Notes under the pieces: generated by a model
The model's input: only the letters and a program-made list of their open reading frames with translations
Databases searched by the model: none
What the model was told of the DNA's origin: nothing
Translations under genes and position numbers: made by a program
In this document: positions 1 through 7,869 of the stretch, in pieces
How positions within the stretch are numbered: position 1 is the stretch's first letter
Layout: every line of letters starts with the position of its first letter
Source: Mycolicibacterium peregrinum
GTDB lineage: Bacteria; Actinomycetota; Actinomycetes; Mycobacteriales; Mycobacteriaceae
Length of the DNA: 64,000 nt
Assembly (NCBI RefSeq): GCF_002102345.1
Contig: NZ_LQPP01000018.1
Coordinates: 1 to 64,000 of the forward strand
Direction of reading: 5' to 3'

Positions 1-1
1 C

Positions 2-64
2 TACCGCCGACTCCATACCGACGAACAAGCACGCCTCAACGACCCCCAACCCGCCGCCGCTTGA
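2..64 (+). CDS. C-terminal tail of an unidentified protein (cut by window edge)
   Basis: An open frame enters from the left edge and ends at TGA 62-64, giving about 20 residues rich in Arg, Gln and Ala. It is too short to assign. It could be the tail of a transposase or any other gene converging on pepN. Only 26 bp separate its stop from the pepN stop, so the two genes are convergent. Confidence 0.35.
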   Translation, partial: YRRLHTDEQARLNDPQPAAA

Positions 65-90
65 CATAGGAGCAATGCTCGCGGTACGAA

Positions 91-2682
91 TCAGCTCACG
101 TCGAAAGCGCGGGCGCGCAGGGAGCGCTCCACACCGGCGCGTCCTTCGATCACCAGACGGCGCAGCGCGGGCGGCACCTCTGGATCGGAGAGGAACGCGT
201 CCGCCGCGTCGAGCCCGTTCTGGCTGATGTCCCACGACGGATACAGACCGATCACCACGGTCTGCGCGACCTCGCTCGACCGCCGCTCCCAGACCCCGGA
301 GATCGCGGCGAAGTAGCGGGTGGTGAACGGCGCCAGCAACTCGGACTGGCCGGGCTGCACGAAGCCCCCGACGATCGCGCGGGTGGTGATGTTGGCGATC
401 GTGTCGTCCTCGATGACCTGCTCCCACGCCGCGGACTTCACCTCGTCCTGCGGACGAGCGGCCGAGGCCGCGGCAGCGTGCCGCTTGCCGGCCGCAGTCG
501 GGTCGGACTCGGCCTCGGTGTCGATGAACGGCGTCTCGGGGCCGTCGGCGTCGATCTGCCCGTTGCGGGCCAGCGCGGTGACGATCCGCCAGCGCAGATC
601 GGTGTCGATCACCAGGCCGGACATGTTCACCGCGGCAGGTTCGTTGTCGAGCAGGGTCGACAGCACGGCGACGTGGTTGGGCGACAGCACCGAGGTGCAC
701 AGCGCGTTCACAAAAGCGAGCTGGTGATCGGAACCGGGGGCGGAGTCGCGCGCCCGGTCGAGCAGAGCATCGCCGAACGCAGGCCAGCCGATTTCGCTGG
801 CCCAGCCCGGATCGGCGTAGGAGCTCAGCGCGGTCTGGGCCTGCATCAGCAGCCGCTGCGCGACGCCGACCTCGGTTTCGGCGTGGATGCCGCTCATCAC
901 CAGCGCGACGAAGTCGCGGGCTTTCATCTCGGCTTCGCGGGTCATCTCCCAAGCTGCCGACCAGGCCAGCGTCCGGGGGAGAGGGTCGGCGATGTCGGCG
1001 ATCCGCGACACCACGGTCGACAACGACGCCGGATCCAGCCGCAACGAGCAGTAGGTCAGGTCATCGTCGTTGACGAGGATCAGCTTCCCGCGCGAAACGC
1101 CTACCAGGGCAGGGACATCCGTGATCGGTCCTTCGACGTCGAGCTCCTCGCGGTGTACGCGGACGAGCTTGCCCGAGCCGGCCGGGTCGTCGTCGTAGAT
1201 GCCGACGGCCAGCCGGTGCACGCGGGTCTCCCCGGCACCAGGGGCGGCCCCGGACTGCGCGACGGCGAACCGGGTGAAGGCACCCGTATCGTCCACCTCG
1301 AAGTCGGCCCGCAGCGTGTTCAAACCCGTTGTCTTGAGCCACTGTTGGCCCCAACCGGACAGGTCACGGCCCGAGGACTTCTCGAGAGCGCCCAGCAGGT
1401 CGCCGAATGTGGCGTTGCCGAAGGCGTGGTCGCGGAAGTAGTCGCGCAATCCGGCCAGGAACTGTTCGAGTCCCACGTAGGCCACCAGCTGCTTGAGCAC
1501 CGAGGCGCCCTTGGCGTACGTGATGCCGTCGAAGTTGACCTCGACGGCGGCCAGATCAGGGATGTCGGCGGCGACCGGGTGGGTCGAGGGCAGCTGATCC
1601 TGGCGGTAGGCCCAGGACTTCTCGACATTGGCGAAGGTGGTCCAGGCGGTGTCGTATTCGGTGGCCTCGGCCTGGCACAGCACCGACGCGAACGTCGCGA
1701 AGGACTCGTTGAGCCACAGGTCATCCCACCACTGCATGGTGACCAGATCGCCGAACCACATGTGTGCCATCTCGTGCAGCACGGTCTCGGCGCGCCGCTC
1801 ATAGGAGGCCCGGGTGACCTTCGACCGGAAGACGTAATCCTCCAGGAACGTCACCGCGCCGGCGTTCTCCATGGCCCCCGCGTTGAACTCGGGCACGAAC
1901 AGCTGGTCGTACTTGCCGAAGGCGTACGGCGTGCCGAAGTTGGCGTGGTAGAAACCGAAGCCCTGCTTGGTCTCGGTGAACAGCCGATCGGCGTCCATGA
2001 ACTCGGCCAGTGAGGCCCGGCAGAAGATGCCCAGCGGGATCTCGCCGTGCTCGTCGGAATACGAGTCGCGCCACACCGCGTACGGCCCGGCGATCAGCGC
2101 CGCCAGATAGGTGCTCATCTTCGGGGTGGTGGCGAAGGTGTGCACAGTGCCTGAGCCGTTGGGCTCGGCGGTGGTGGTCGCGCCATTGGAGATCACCTGC
2201 CAGTGCGACGGCGCGGCGACCTGAACGTCGAACGTGGCCTTCAGGTCGGGCTGGTCGAAGCAGGCGAACATCCGCTTGGCGTCGGCGGTCTCGAACTGCG
2301 AATACAGGTAGACCTCGTTGTCGACAGGGTCGACGAACCGGTGCAGGCCTTCACCGGTGTTGGAGTACAGGCAGTCGGCGTCGACCACCAGGACGTTGTG
2401 CGCGGCCAGCCCGGTGAGCGCGATGCCGGTGGATTCGTCGTAGCCCGACACATCGAGCGGGATGCCGTTGAGCGTCGCGCTGTGGACGGCATCGGCCGCC
2501 AGATCGATGAAGGTGTCGGCGCCGGCGAGGGCATCGAACTTCACGGTGGTGGTTGACCGGAAGGTGCGTTCGCCGGGGTTGCCGTTGCCGTCGGTGAGGT
2601 CGAGGGCGACGTGGTAGTTGTCGACCGTCACCAGAGCTGCGCGCTCTACGGCCTGATCGCGGGTGAGATTCGGAAGTGCCAC
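91..2682 (-). CDS. pepN: Aminopeptidase N (M1 zinc metallopeptidase)
   Basis: This cytosolic M1 aminopeptidase of 863 aa removes N-terminal residues from peptides and acts downstream of Clp and proteasome proteolysis. The GAMEN exopeptidase motif is at about residues 269-273. The zinc site is HEMAH (303-307) with the second glutamate in NESFA at about 326. The C-terminal half is the ERAP1-like helical domain, and the length is typical for actinobacterial PepN. The start is GTG 2682; no Shine-Dalgarno is visible, but a TAGGTT hexamer lies 6 nt upstream, as in leaderless mycobacterial genes. It is divergent from the nitroreductase gene, with a DUF732 gene between them, matching Rv2467/Rv2466c order. 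Confidence 0.96.
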   Translation of the reverse strand: MALPNLTRDQAVERAALVTVDNYHVALDLTDGNGNPGERTFRSTTTVKFDALAGADTFIDLAADAVHSATLNGIPLDVSGYDESTGIALTGLAAHNVLVVDADCLYSNTGEGLHRFVDPVDNEVYLYSQFETADAKRMFACFDQPDLKATFDVQVAAPSHWQVISNGATTTAEPNGSGTVHTFATTPKMSTYLAALIAGPYAVWRDSYSDEHGEIPLGIFCRASLAEFMDADRLFTETKQGFGFYHANFGTPYAFGKYDQLFVPEFNAGAMENAGAVTFLEDYVFRSKVTRASYERRAETVLHEMAHMWFGDLVTMQWWDDLWLNESFATFASVLCQAEATEYDTAWTTFANVEKSWAYRQDQLPSTHPVAADIPDLAAVEVNFDGITYAKGASVLKQLVAYVGLEQFLAGLRDYFRDHAFGNATFGDLLGALEKSSGRDLSGWGQQWLKTTGLNTLRADFEVDDTGAFTRFAVAQSGAAPGAGETRVHRLAVGIYDDDPAGSGKLVRVHREELDVEGPITDVPALVGVSRGKLILVNDDDLTYCSLRLDPASLSTVVSRIADIADPLPRTLAWSAAWEMTREAEMKARDFVALVMSGIHAETEVGVAQRLLMQAQTALSSYADPGWASEIGWPAFGDALLDRARDSAPGSDHQLAFVNALCTSVLSPNHVAVLSTLLDNEPAAVNMSGLVIDTDLRWRIVTALARNGQIDADGPETPFIDTEAESDPTAAGKRHAAAASAARPQDEVKSAAWEQVIEDDTIANITTRAIVGGFVQPGQSELLAPFTTRYFAAISGVWERRSSEVAQTVVIGLYPSWDISQNGLDAADAFLSDPEVPPALRRLVIEGRAGVERSLRARAFDVS

Positions 2683-2688
2683 GCGTCC

Positions 2689-2694
2689 AACCTA
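2689..2694 (-). promoter_or_regulatory. -10 element for leaderless pepN
   Basis: On the minus strand TAGGTT (TANNNT) ends 6 nt before GTG 2682, so transcription would start at or next to the start codon. There is no ribosome-binding site in between. Confidence 0.5.
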
Positions 2695-2720
2695 GTGGCT
2701 GGACGCCGGCTGGAGTCGGC

Positions 2721-3125
2721 CTACTGGGGGAAGCCGGCGATCCCGGCGAGTCCGTTGAGCGCGCCGAGGTTGTTCAGGATCGAGCCGTCGCCGATCGACG
2801 ACATCATCTGCGGGCAGTACATCTGGATGGCGATGCCCGTGAAGAACGACGCCATCTGGGGCGACATGCCGCCGTCGCCGCGCATCTGGGAGGCCACCGA
2901 GGCGAAGTCCTTGCCGGGCTCGACCAGCATCGGACACACTTCCTGGCCCATCTGGACGGCCGCGCCGGGATCGCCGTAGCCCACCCCGGCGTCGTTCAGG
3001 GCGTTCAAGAACGAGCTGTCGGTCGTCGGATTGGGGACCGGGGCCGGGTCGGCCTGTGCCGGGACGGCCACCGCGAGGGCGACGGAAACAACACCTACGG
3101 CGGTCAGGAGGGCGCGAGCGGCCAT
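2721..3125 (-). CDS. Small exported DUF732-type protein
   Basis: This is a 134-aa protein with a clear signal peptide: MAARALL, then a hydrophobic run, then an AQA/DP cleavage region near residue 26. The mature part is a compact helical domain with two cysteines (in EVCPM and MYCPQ) that could form a disulfide, as in mycobacterial DUF732 secreted proteins, whose function is unknown. The frame is open to 3146, but ATG 3125 is preferred because GAGGAG lies 7-8 nt upstream and the signal peptide starts cleanly there. It is tandem with pepN and 38 bp upstream of it. Confidence 0.8.
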   Translation of the reverse strand: MAARALLTAVGVVSVALAVAVPAQADPAPVPNPTTDSSFLNALNDAGVGYGDPGAAVQMGQEVCPMLVEPGKDFASVASQMRGDGGMSPQMASFFTGIAIQMYCPQMMSSIGDGSILNNLGALNGLAGIAGFPQ

Positions 3126-3340
3126 ATTCAGCTCCTCAGCTGTCACGCAGAACCCTTAGATCGCTCTGCTCACTTGGGCAACAGTGGTTTATCAGGGTCA
3201 CAGGAACAACACGTTTCGATAAAAGTTCGCGCACTATGCGTTTCCTGTGGCACTGCCGTGACTTCGACATGCTCGTCGAGCGGTCAGCCACCATTGTTGT
3301 CATTTTTGTCGTAAACGGTCCCCAGATAGTTACTCGCCTC

Positions 3341-3368
3341 GGGAACATCTCGATACGGGTGCACAGTT
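3341..3368 (+). promoter_or_regulatory. SigH-like promoter of the nitroreductase gene
   Basis: GGGAACA (3341-3347) is followed after 18 nt by GTT (3366-3368), close to the mycobacterial SigH/SigE consensus GGGAAYA-N16-18-cGTT; the base before GTT is A rather than C/G. It lies 48 bp upstream of the ATG. Rv2466c of M. tuberculosis is known as a SigH regulon member, which supports the reading. Confidence 0.55.
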
Positions 3369-3415
3369 GTGTTGAACGCAGCTGTGCCTTGAACCACACC
3401 GAGAGGAACGCGTAG

Positions 3416-4048
3416 ATGGCTCCCCAAGATCAGAAGGCCGCAGGCCAGAAGGATACCGCCGGCTTCTGGTTCGACCCGCTGTGCCCGTGGTGCTGGATCA
3501 CCTCGCGCTGGATCCTCGAAGTCGAGAAGGTCCGCGATATCGACGTGCAGTTCCACGTCATGAGCCTCGCGGTGCTCAACGAGGGCCGCGACCTGCCCGA
3601 GAACTATCAGGAACTGATGAAGAAGGCGTGGGGACCGGTCCGGGTCGCCATCGCCGCCGAGCAGCTCAAGGGGCCGGAGATCCTCGGCCCGCTCTACACC
3701 GCGATGGGCTTCCGGATCCACAACCAGGACAACAAGGACCTCGACACCGTCATCGCGCAGGCACTCGAGGAAGTCGGCCTGCCCGCCGAGCTGGCCGAGG
3801 CAGCCGACACCGACAAGTACGACGAGGCGTTGCGCAAGAGCCACCACGCCGGCATGGACGCCGTCGGTGAGGACGTCGGCACCCCGACCATCCACGTCAA
3901 CGGCGTCGCGTTCTTCGGCCCGGTGCTCTCGAAGATCCCGCGTGGCGAAGAGGCCGGCAAGCTCTGGGACGCGTCGGTGACGTTCGCGTCGTACCCGCAT
4001 TTCTGGGAGCTCAAGCGGTCGCGCACCGAGGCGCCACAGTTCGACTGA
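3416..4048 (+). CDS. DsbA-family mycothiol-dependent nitroreductase (Rv2466c-like)
   Basis: This 210-aa protein has a thioredoxin fold with a helical insertion and the active-site motif CPWC at residues 23-26, preceded by the FDPLC context typical of Rv2466c. The family uses mycothiol as electron donor and in M. tuberculosis activates nitrofuranylcalanolide-type prodrugs and protects against oxidative stress. The cis-proline region is GTPTIHVNG at about residues 158-166. The start is ATG 3416 with GAGAGGAA upstream. Its place next to pepN matches Rv2466c-Rv2467. It is single-gene or first in a unit, with palindromes right after its stop. Confidence 0.9.
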   Translation: MAPQDQKAAGQKDTAGFWFDPLCPWCWITSRWILEVEKVRDIDVQFHVMSLAVLNEGRDLPENYQELMKKAWGPVRVAIAAEQLKGPEILGPLYTAMGFRIHNQDNKDLDTVIAQALEEVGLPAELAEAADTDKYDEALRKSHHAGMDAVGEDVGTPTIHVNGVAFFGPVLSKIPRGEEAGKLWDASVTFASYPHFWELKRSRTEAPQFD

Positions 4049-4049
4049 C

Positions 4050-4064
4050 GGGTGAACTTCACCC
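4050..4064. promoter_or_regulatory. 15-bp perfect palindrome after the nitroreductase gene
   Basis: GGGTGAA-C-TTCACCC begins 2 nt after the nitroreductase stop. It could be an operator for the downstream nucleobase operon or a short RNA hairpin. No T-tract follows, so a simple terminator is not favoured. Confidence 0.4.
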
Positions 4065-4087
4065 AAAATCGCGATTCCGGTTGCGTA

Positions 4088-4111
4088 ACACCGTGGCTCA
4101 CGCCACGGTGT
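4088..4111. promoter_or_regulatory. 24-bp inverted repeat just before the permease ATG
   Basis: Perfect 10-bp arms ACACCGTGGC and GCCACGGTGT with loop TCAC end 4 nt before ATG 4116. In RNA it forms a stable hairpin occupying the place of a ribosome-binding site; in DNA it could be a repressor operator. No Shine-Dalgarno lies between it and the start. Confidence 0.5.
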
Positions 4112-4115
4112 ACGG

Positions 4116-5513
4116 ATGACAGCGGCTGAGCCCAGCACCGACGGCACGTACCGGGACCGAATCGCCGCCGTGGAACCGGGCGGCAACGAGCACATCGCCG
4201 ACGCCGACCGGCACGGAAAGCCCAGCCAGCTGTTCTGGACCTGGACCTCGCCGAACCTGGAATTCGCCACCATCTTCCTGGGTGTGCTGGCGGTCTCCGT
4301 CTACGGCATGACGTTCTGGCAGGCGGTGGCGGGCCTGGCGGTCGGCACCGGCCTCGGCGCTCTCGCGCACTACTTCCTGTCCAAACGCGGTCCGCTGCAC
4401 GGAGTTCCGCAGATGGTCCTGGGTCGGCTGGCATTCGGCTTCCGGGGCAACGCCGTGCCCTCGCTGCTGATGACGGTGACCGCGGGCATCGGATGGTTCG
4501 CCACCAACAGCGTCAGCGGGGCATTCGCGTTGTCCACGTTGTTCGGCGTCGCTCCGGTGCTGGCTCTGGTGCTCGTCGTCGTGGTGCAGACCGCGCTGGC
4601 GGTGTTCGGGCACAACCTGGTGCAGGCCTTCGAACGCTGGGCGTTCCCGATACTCGCCGTCATCTTCGCCGTCACCTCGGTGGTGATCCTGAGCAAGGCA
4701 GACCTGGGTGCCCCGGCGGTCACGGGCGGTGTCGGCGGCATGGGCGGCTTCCTGCTCACCGTGGGCACCGCGTTCGGCTACGTCGCGGGGTGGGCGCCGT
4801 ACGCCGCCGACTACACGCGCTACCTCCCACGGTCCGAGGCCGGTCCACGCACCGGATTGTTCGCCGCCGCAGGACTGTTCGTGTCCTGCATGCTGTTGCA
4901 GACGGTCGGGGCCGCGTCGGTGACCATCGGCCCCGCCGTCTCGGACAACCCCACCTCCGCATTCACCGCGGAGCTGGCGCCGTGGCTGGCGAGTCTGACC
5001 CTGCTGGCCATCGCGATCGGGGCGATTGCCGCCAATGCGATCAACATCTATTCGGGCGCAATGGCTTTCGTGACAATCGGGATCAAGCTCCCGCCTCACA
5101 TCGCGCGGGCCCTGGCGACCGCTTTCTTCGGGGTCGTCGGGTTTCTCATCGCCTGGTGGGCGCTGGCCGACGCGGCGGCGAGCTACGAAGCGTTCCTGTT
5201 GATCATCGCGTACTGGATCGGGCCGTGGCTGGGTGTGGTGTTCGCCGACGAGTACCTGCGCGGCGACCAGCCCGTGGCGCAATTCCTCTACGACCGGTCC
5301 TACACCAACTGGCCCGGCCTGGTGTCGTTCCTGCTCGGCCTGGTGGTGTCGGTGACGCTGTTCTGCAACCAGACGAAGTTCGTCGGGTACATCGCGCGGG
5401 AGGTTCCGCAGTCGGGTGACATCACGTTCTTCGTCGGCTTCCTCATCGCCGGGGCAAGCTACCTCGTGTTGTGCCGGTCCAAGCTCACCGCGGAACGGAA
5501 GGTGCCGGCATGA
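4116..5513 (+). CDS. NCS1-family nucleobase (cytosine/purine) permease
   Basis: A 465-aa integral membrane protein with about 12 hydrophobic segments starting near residue 50, typical in length for NCS1 (CodB-like) transporters. The N-terminal DRIAAVEPGG and WTSPNLEF segments and the GYVAGWAPYAADYTRYLP stretch near residue 225 are characteristic of the family. It likely imports cytosine or a related base by cation symport. It is the first gene of a three-gene unit: its TGA overlaps the deaminase ATG by 4 nt. The start codon lies directly after a perfect hairpin. The exact substrate cannot be read from sequence; the deaminase neighbour argues for cytosine or 5-methylcytosine. Confidence 0.85.
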   Translation: MTAAEPSTDGTYRDRIAAVEPGGNEHIADADRHGKPSQLFWTWTSPNLEFATIFLGVLAVSVYGMTFWQAVAGLAVGTGLGALAHYFLSKRGPLHGVPQMVLGRLAFGFRGNAVPSLLMTVTAGIGWFATNSVSGAFALSTLFGVAPVLALVLVVVVQTALAVFGHNLVQAFERWAFPILAVIFAVTSVVILSKADLGAPAVTGGVGGMGGFLLTVGTAFGYVAGWAPYAADYTRYLPRSEAGPRTGLFAAAGLFVSCMLLQTVGAASVTIGPAVSDNPTSAFTAELAPWLASLTLLAIAIGAIAANAINIYSGAMAFVTIGIKLPPHIARALATAFFGVVGFLIAWWALADAAASYEAFLLIIAYWIGPWLGVVFADEYLRGDQPVAQFLYDRSYTNWPGLVSFLLGLVVSVTLFCNQTKFVGYIAREVPQSGDITFFVGFLIAGASYLVLCRSKLTAERKVPA

Positions 5514-5950
5514 CCCCGGAGCAGATGCTCGACGTCGCTGTCGAGGAAGCGCGAAAAGGACTGGCCGAAGGCGGAATTCCGATCGGCGCGGCCCTGTTCG
5601 GTTCGGATGGAACACTGCTGGGCGCCGGGCACAACCGGCGCGTGCAGAACGACGATCCGTCGATCCATGCCGAGACCGACGCCTTCCGGGCCGCCGGGCG
5701 GCAACGCGGCTACCGGTCCACCATCATGGTGACCACCCTCTCGCCGTGTTGGTACTGCAGCGGGCTGGTCCGTCAGTTCAACATCGGTGCCCTGGTGATC
5801 GGGGAGAGCCGGACCTTCACCGGTGGGCACGACTGGCTGGCCGAGCACGGCGTCGCGGTCACCCTGCTCGACGACGAACGCTGCGTGGCGATGATGGAGG
5901 ACTTCATCGCCGAGCGGCCGGATCTGTGGGCGGAGGACATCGGCGAATGA
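5510..5950 (+). CDS. Cytosine-deaminase-like nucleobase deaminase (CDA fold)
   Basis: A 146-aa zinc deaminase of the cytidine deaminase superfamily, resembling yeast-type cytosine deaminase and guanine deaminases. The zinc site is HAE at residues 53-55 and PCWYC at 79-83. The expected reaction is cytosine (or 5-methylcytosine) to uracil (or thymine) plus ammonia. ATG 5510 is chosen because it gives the ATGA overlap with the permease stop and the domain starts at once. Its own TGA overlaps the next ATG (5947), so the three genes are translationally coupled. It is unrelated to E. coli CodA, which is an amidohydrolase. Confidence 0.85.
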   Translation: MTPEQMLDVAVEEARKGLAEGGIPIGAALFGSDGTLLGAGHNRRVQNDDPSIHAETDAFRAAGRQRGYRSTIMVTTLSPCWYCSGLVRQFNIGALVIGESRTFTGGHDWLAEHGVAVTLLDDERCVAMMEDFIAERPDLWAEDIGE

Positions 5951-6906
5951 GCGCCATCGCAACTGTGGACATGTCTCGCTGGTATGCCGGTGGAGCGGAG
6001 GCCGATGCGGTTGCCGCCGAGGTCGACGCCGGCCTGCAGCGCGCCGGGTTCATCGTGGTCACCGGACACGGCGTCGACACCGACCTGGCGAGCAAGGTGC
6101 GTGCGGCCAGCCGCGAGTTCTTCGGCTTGCCCGACGAGGTCAAACAGCGCTACTCGGTACCGGTCGGCGGGCACGGCTGGATCGGACCCGGGGCCGAGGC
6201 CAACGGCTACGCCGAGGGCACCGAGACCCCGCCCGATCTCAAGGAGAGTTACAGCCTGGGTGCCGAGACTGCGACCGGCGACCCCGAGGTGGACCGGATC
6301 TGGTTCGCCCCCAACGTGTGGCCGACCGAGGTGCCCGCGTTGCAGGCATTGGTCGACGAGTACACCGCTGCGATGCGAAAGGTGTCCGACGACCTGCTGG
6401 CGTTGTTCGCCCACGCCCTCGGACTGACGGTCAATCCCTTTGTCGCACTGGCCGACCGGCCGACGTGGACCATGAACATCAACCACTATCCGCCGGTGAG
6501 TGTGGTGGGGGAGCCCGAGCCCGGACAGTTCCGGATCGGACCGCACACCGACTTCGGCACCGTCACGATCCTGGACCGCGAGCCCGGCGCCGGCGGCTTA
6601 CAGGTGTACTCCGAGCAAGAGGGCTGGGAGGACGCGCCGTGGGAGCCGGGATCGCTCACGGTCAACATCGGTGACCTGCTGGAGTATTGGAGCGGGCAGC
6701 GGTGGCCGTCGGGCCGGCACCGGGTGCTGCCGCCCCAGCCGCACGCCCCCGAGGAGGACCTGGTCTCGCTGATCTACTTCTACGAGGCCAACCACGACGC
6801 ACTCGTTACTCCGCTGGAGCCACCCATCGGCAAGGTCTCGGGTCTGGAGCCGGTGACGTCAGCGACCTTCATCAAGGAACGCCTGGACGCCATCACCCTG
6901 GGGTAG
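5947..6906 (+). CDS. Isopenicillin-N-synthase-type Fe(II)/2OG oxygenase
   Basis: A 319-aa protein with the N-terminal DIOX_N half (residues about 5-110) and the double-stranded beta-helix half. The iron ligands are visible as H200-x-D202 (in PHTDFG) and H258 (in SGRHRV). At the position where most family members have the 2-oxoglutarate-binding R-x-S, this protein reads L-V-S (about 272-274), so the cosubstrate is uncertain. Coupled by ATGA overlap behind a base permease and a deaminase, it may hydroxylate a pyrimidine base, as the related fungal thymine-7-hydroxylase does; that is inference. Its 3' end overlaps the convergent aldo/keto reductase gene by 48 bp. Confidence 0.8.
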   Translation: MSAIATVDMSRWYAGGAEADAVAAEVDAGLQRAGFIVVTGHGVDTDLASKVRAASREFFGLPDEVKQRYSVPVGGHGWIGPGAEANGYAEGTETPPDLKESYSLGAETATGDPEVDRIWFAPNVWPTEVPALQALVDEYTAAMRKVSDDLLALFAHALGLTVNPFVALADRPTWTMNINHYPPVSVVGEPEPGQFRIGPHTDFGTVTILDREPGAGGLQVYSEQEGWEDAPWEPGSLTVNIGDLLEYWSGQRWPSGRHRVLPPQPHAPEEDLVSLIYFYEANHDALVTPLEPPIGKVSGLEPVTSATFIKERLDAITLG

Positions 6907-7785
6907 GTCTGTGTGGACGGCATCGAGGTCGGCGAGCTGCTGCTCGTTGAGCAGCAGGTCGCCTGCCGCCAGGTTCTCCTCGAGGTGGGCGATCGACGTG
7001 GTCCCGGCGATGAGCAGGGTGTTGGGCGCGTGCGCGAGTAACCAGGCCAGCCCGATCTGTGCGCCGCTGACGCCGAGGTCCGCGGCGATCCGTTGCACCA
7101 CAGCGTTTTCGGCGACCTTCGGAAAGCTCGGGAACGCCGAGCCGAGGGGAAAGAACGGCACCCAGGCGATGCCCTGTTCATTGCACAGTGCCAGTTCGTC
7201 CTCATGGCTGCGGTTGAGCAGGCTGTAGGCATTCTGCACGCATACGATCCCGGCGGACAGCGCACGGCGCAGGGTCTCCAGGTCGACGTTGCTGATCCCG
7301 ATCGCACCGATCTTGCCTTCGTCGCGCAGCGCGATCATCTCGGCCAACTGATCGTCCAGATCGACGATCTGATCGCCCTCGGCGACCAACCCGGGGCCGA
7401 TGTCGGCGCGCCGCAGGTTCACGACCGGAATTTGATCCAGCCCGAGGCCGGCCAGGTCCAGTTCGACGGCGTGGCGCAGGTCCGCGGGGTGCTGGGCCAG
7501 CGCGAGAGGTATCGGTCCGGTGGCCGGCCGGGCCCCGACCTTGCTGACGATGAGCAGATCGTCCCGATACGGGGCGAGCGCGTCCCGGATGCGCCGGTTC
7601 ACCACGCCGTCGTCGTAGAACGATGCGGTGTCGATGTGGTTGACGCCGAGCTCGACGGCGCGGTGCAACACGGCAGTCGCATCGTCGTGGGGGAGCTCGC
7701 GTCCGAGACCCATGGCGCCGTAGCCGATCCGAGCCACGCTGTGTCCGCCGATGGTGCCGGTGCCGCCGGGATGCGATGGGGTCAT
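6859..7785 (-). CDS. Aldo/keto reductase
   Basis: A 308-aa (alpha/beta)8 NADPH-dependent oxidoreductase. Asp52, Tyr57 and Lys82 of the catalytic tetrad are visible, but the usual catalytic His is replaced: the strand reads VVNLRRAD, placing Asn at about 123, as in a subset of bacterial AKRs. The C-terminal segment AWLLAHAPNTLLIAGTTS is the cofactor-binding signature. ATG 7785 is preferred over ATG 7806 because AGGAG lies 6 nt upstream. It is divergent from a TetR gene across two operators and probably controlled by it. The substrate is unknown. Confidence 0.88.
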   Translation of the reverse strand: MTPSHPGGTGTIGGHSVARIGYGAMGLGRELPHDDATAVLHRAVELGVNHIDTASFYDDGVVNRRIRDALAPYRDDLLIVSKVGARPATGPIPLALAQHPADLRHAVELDLAGLGLDQIPVVNLRRADIGPGLVAEGDQIVDLDDQLAEMIALRDEGKIGAIGISNVDLETLRRALSAGIVCVQNAYSLLNRSHEDELALCNEQGIAWVPFFPLGSAFPSFPKVAENAVVQRIAADLGVSGAQIGLAWLLAHAPNTLLIAGTTSIAHLEENLAAGDLLLNEQQLADLDAVHTDLPQGDGVQAFLDEGR

Positions 7786-7820
7786 GGTGCACTCCTGGGA
7801 TGTCATACTCGGAAGTGATG

Positions 7821-7834
7821 CGGAGGGACCTCCG
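7821..7834. promoter_or_regulatory. TetR operator, copy 1
   Basis: Inverted repeat CGGAGG-GA-CCTCCG in the divergent AKR/TetR gap, 36 bp upstream of the AKR start. An identical-arm copy lies with its centre 33 bp away, about three helical turns. Confidence 0.65.
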
Positions 7835-7853
7835 TTTCACCACGCTAACAAAA

Positions 7854-7867
7854 CGGAGGAGCCTCCG
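7854..7867. promoter_or_regulatory. TetR operator, copy 2 (contains the RBS)
   Basis: Inverted repeat CGGAGG-AG-CCTCCG ending 2 nt before the TetR ATG. The GGAGGAG inside it is also the Shine-Dalgarno of the TetR gene, so repressor binding site and ribosome-binding site are the same bases. Confidence 0.65.
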
Positions 7868-7869
7868 CT

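Noticed and set aside
478..2013. Long plus-strand open frame opposite pepN
   Set aside because: It lies fully antisense to a certain gene and its product is Arg/Gly/Val-rich without family features; such frames are a by-product of high GC at third positions.
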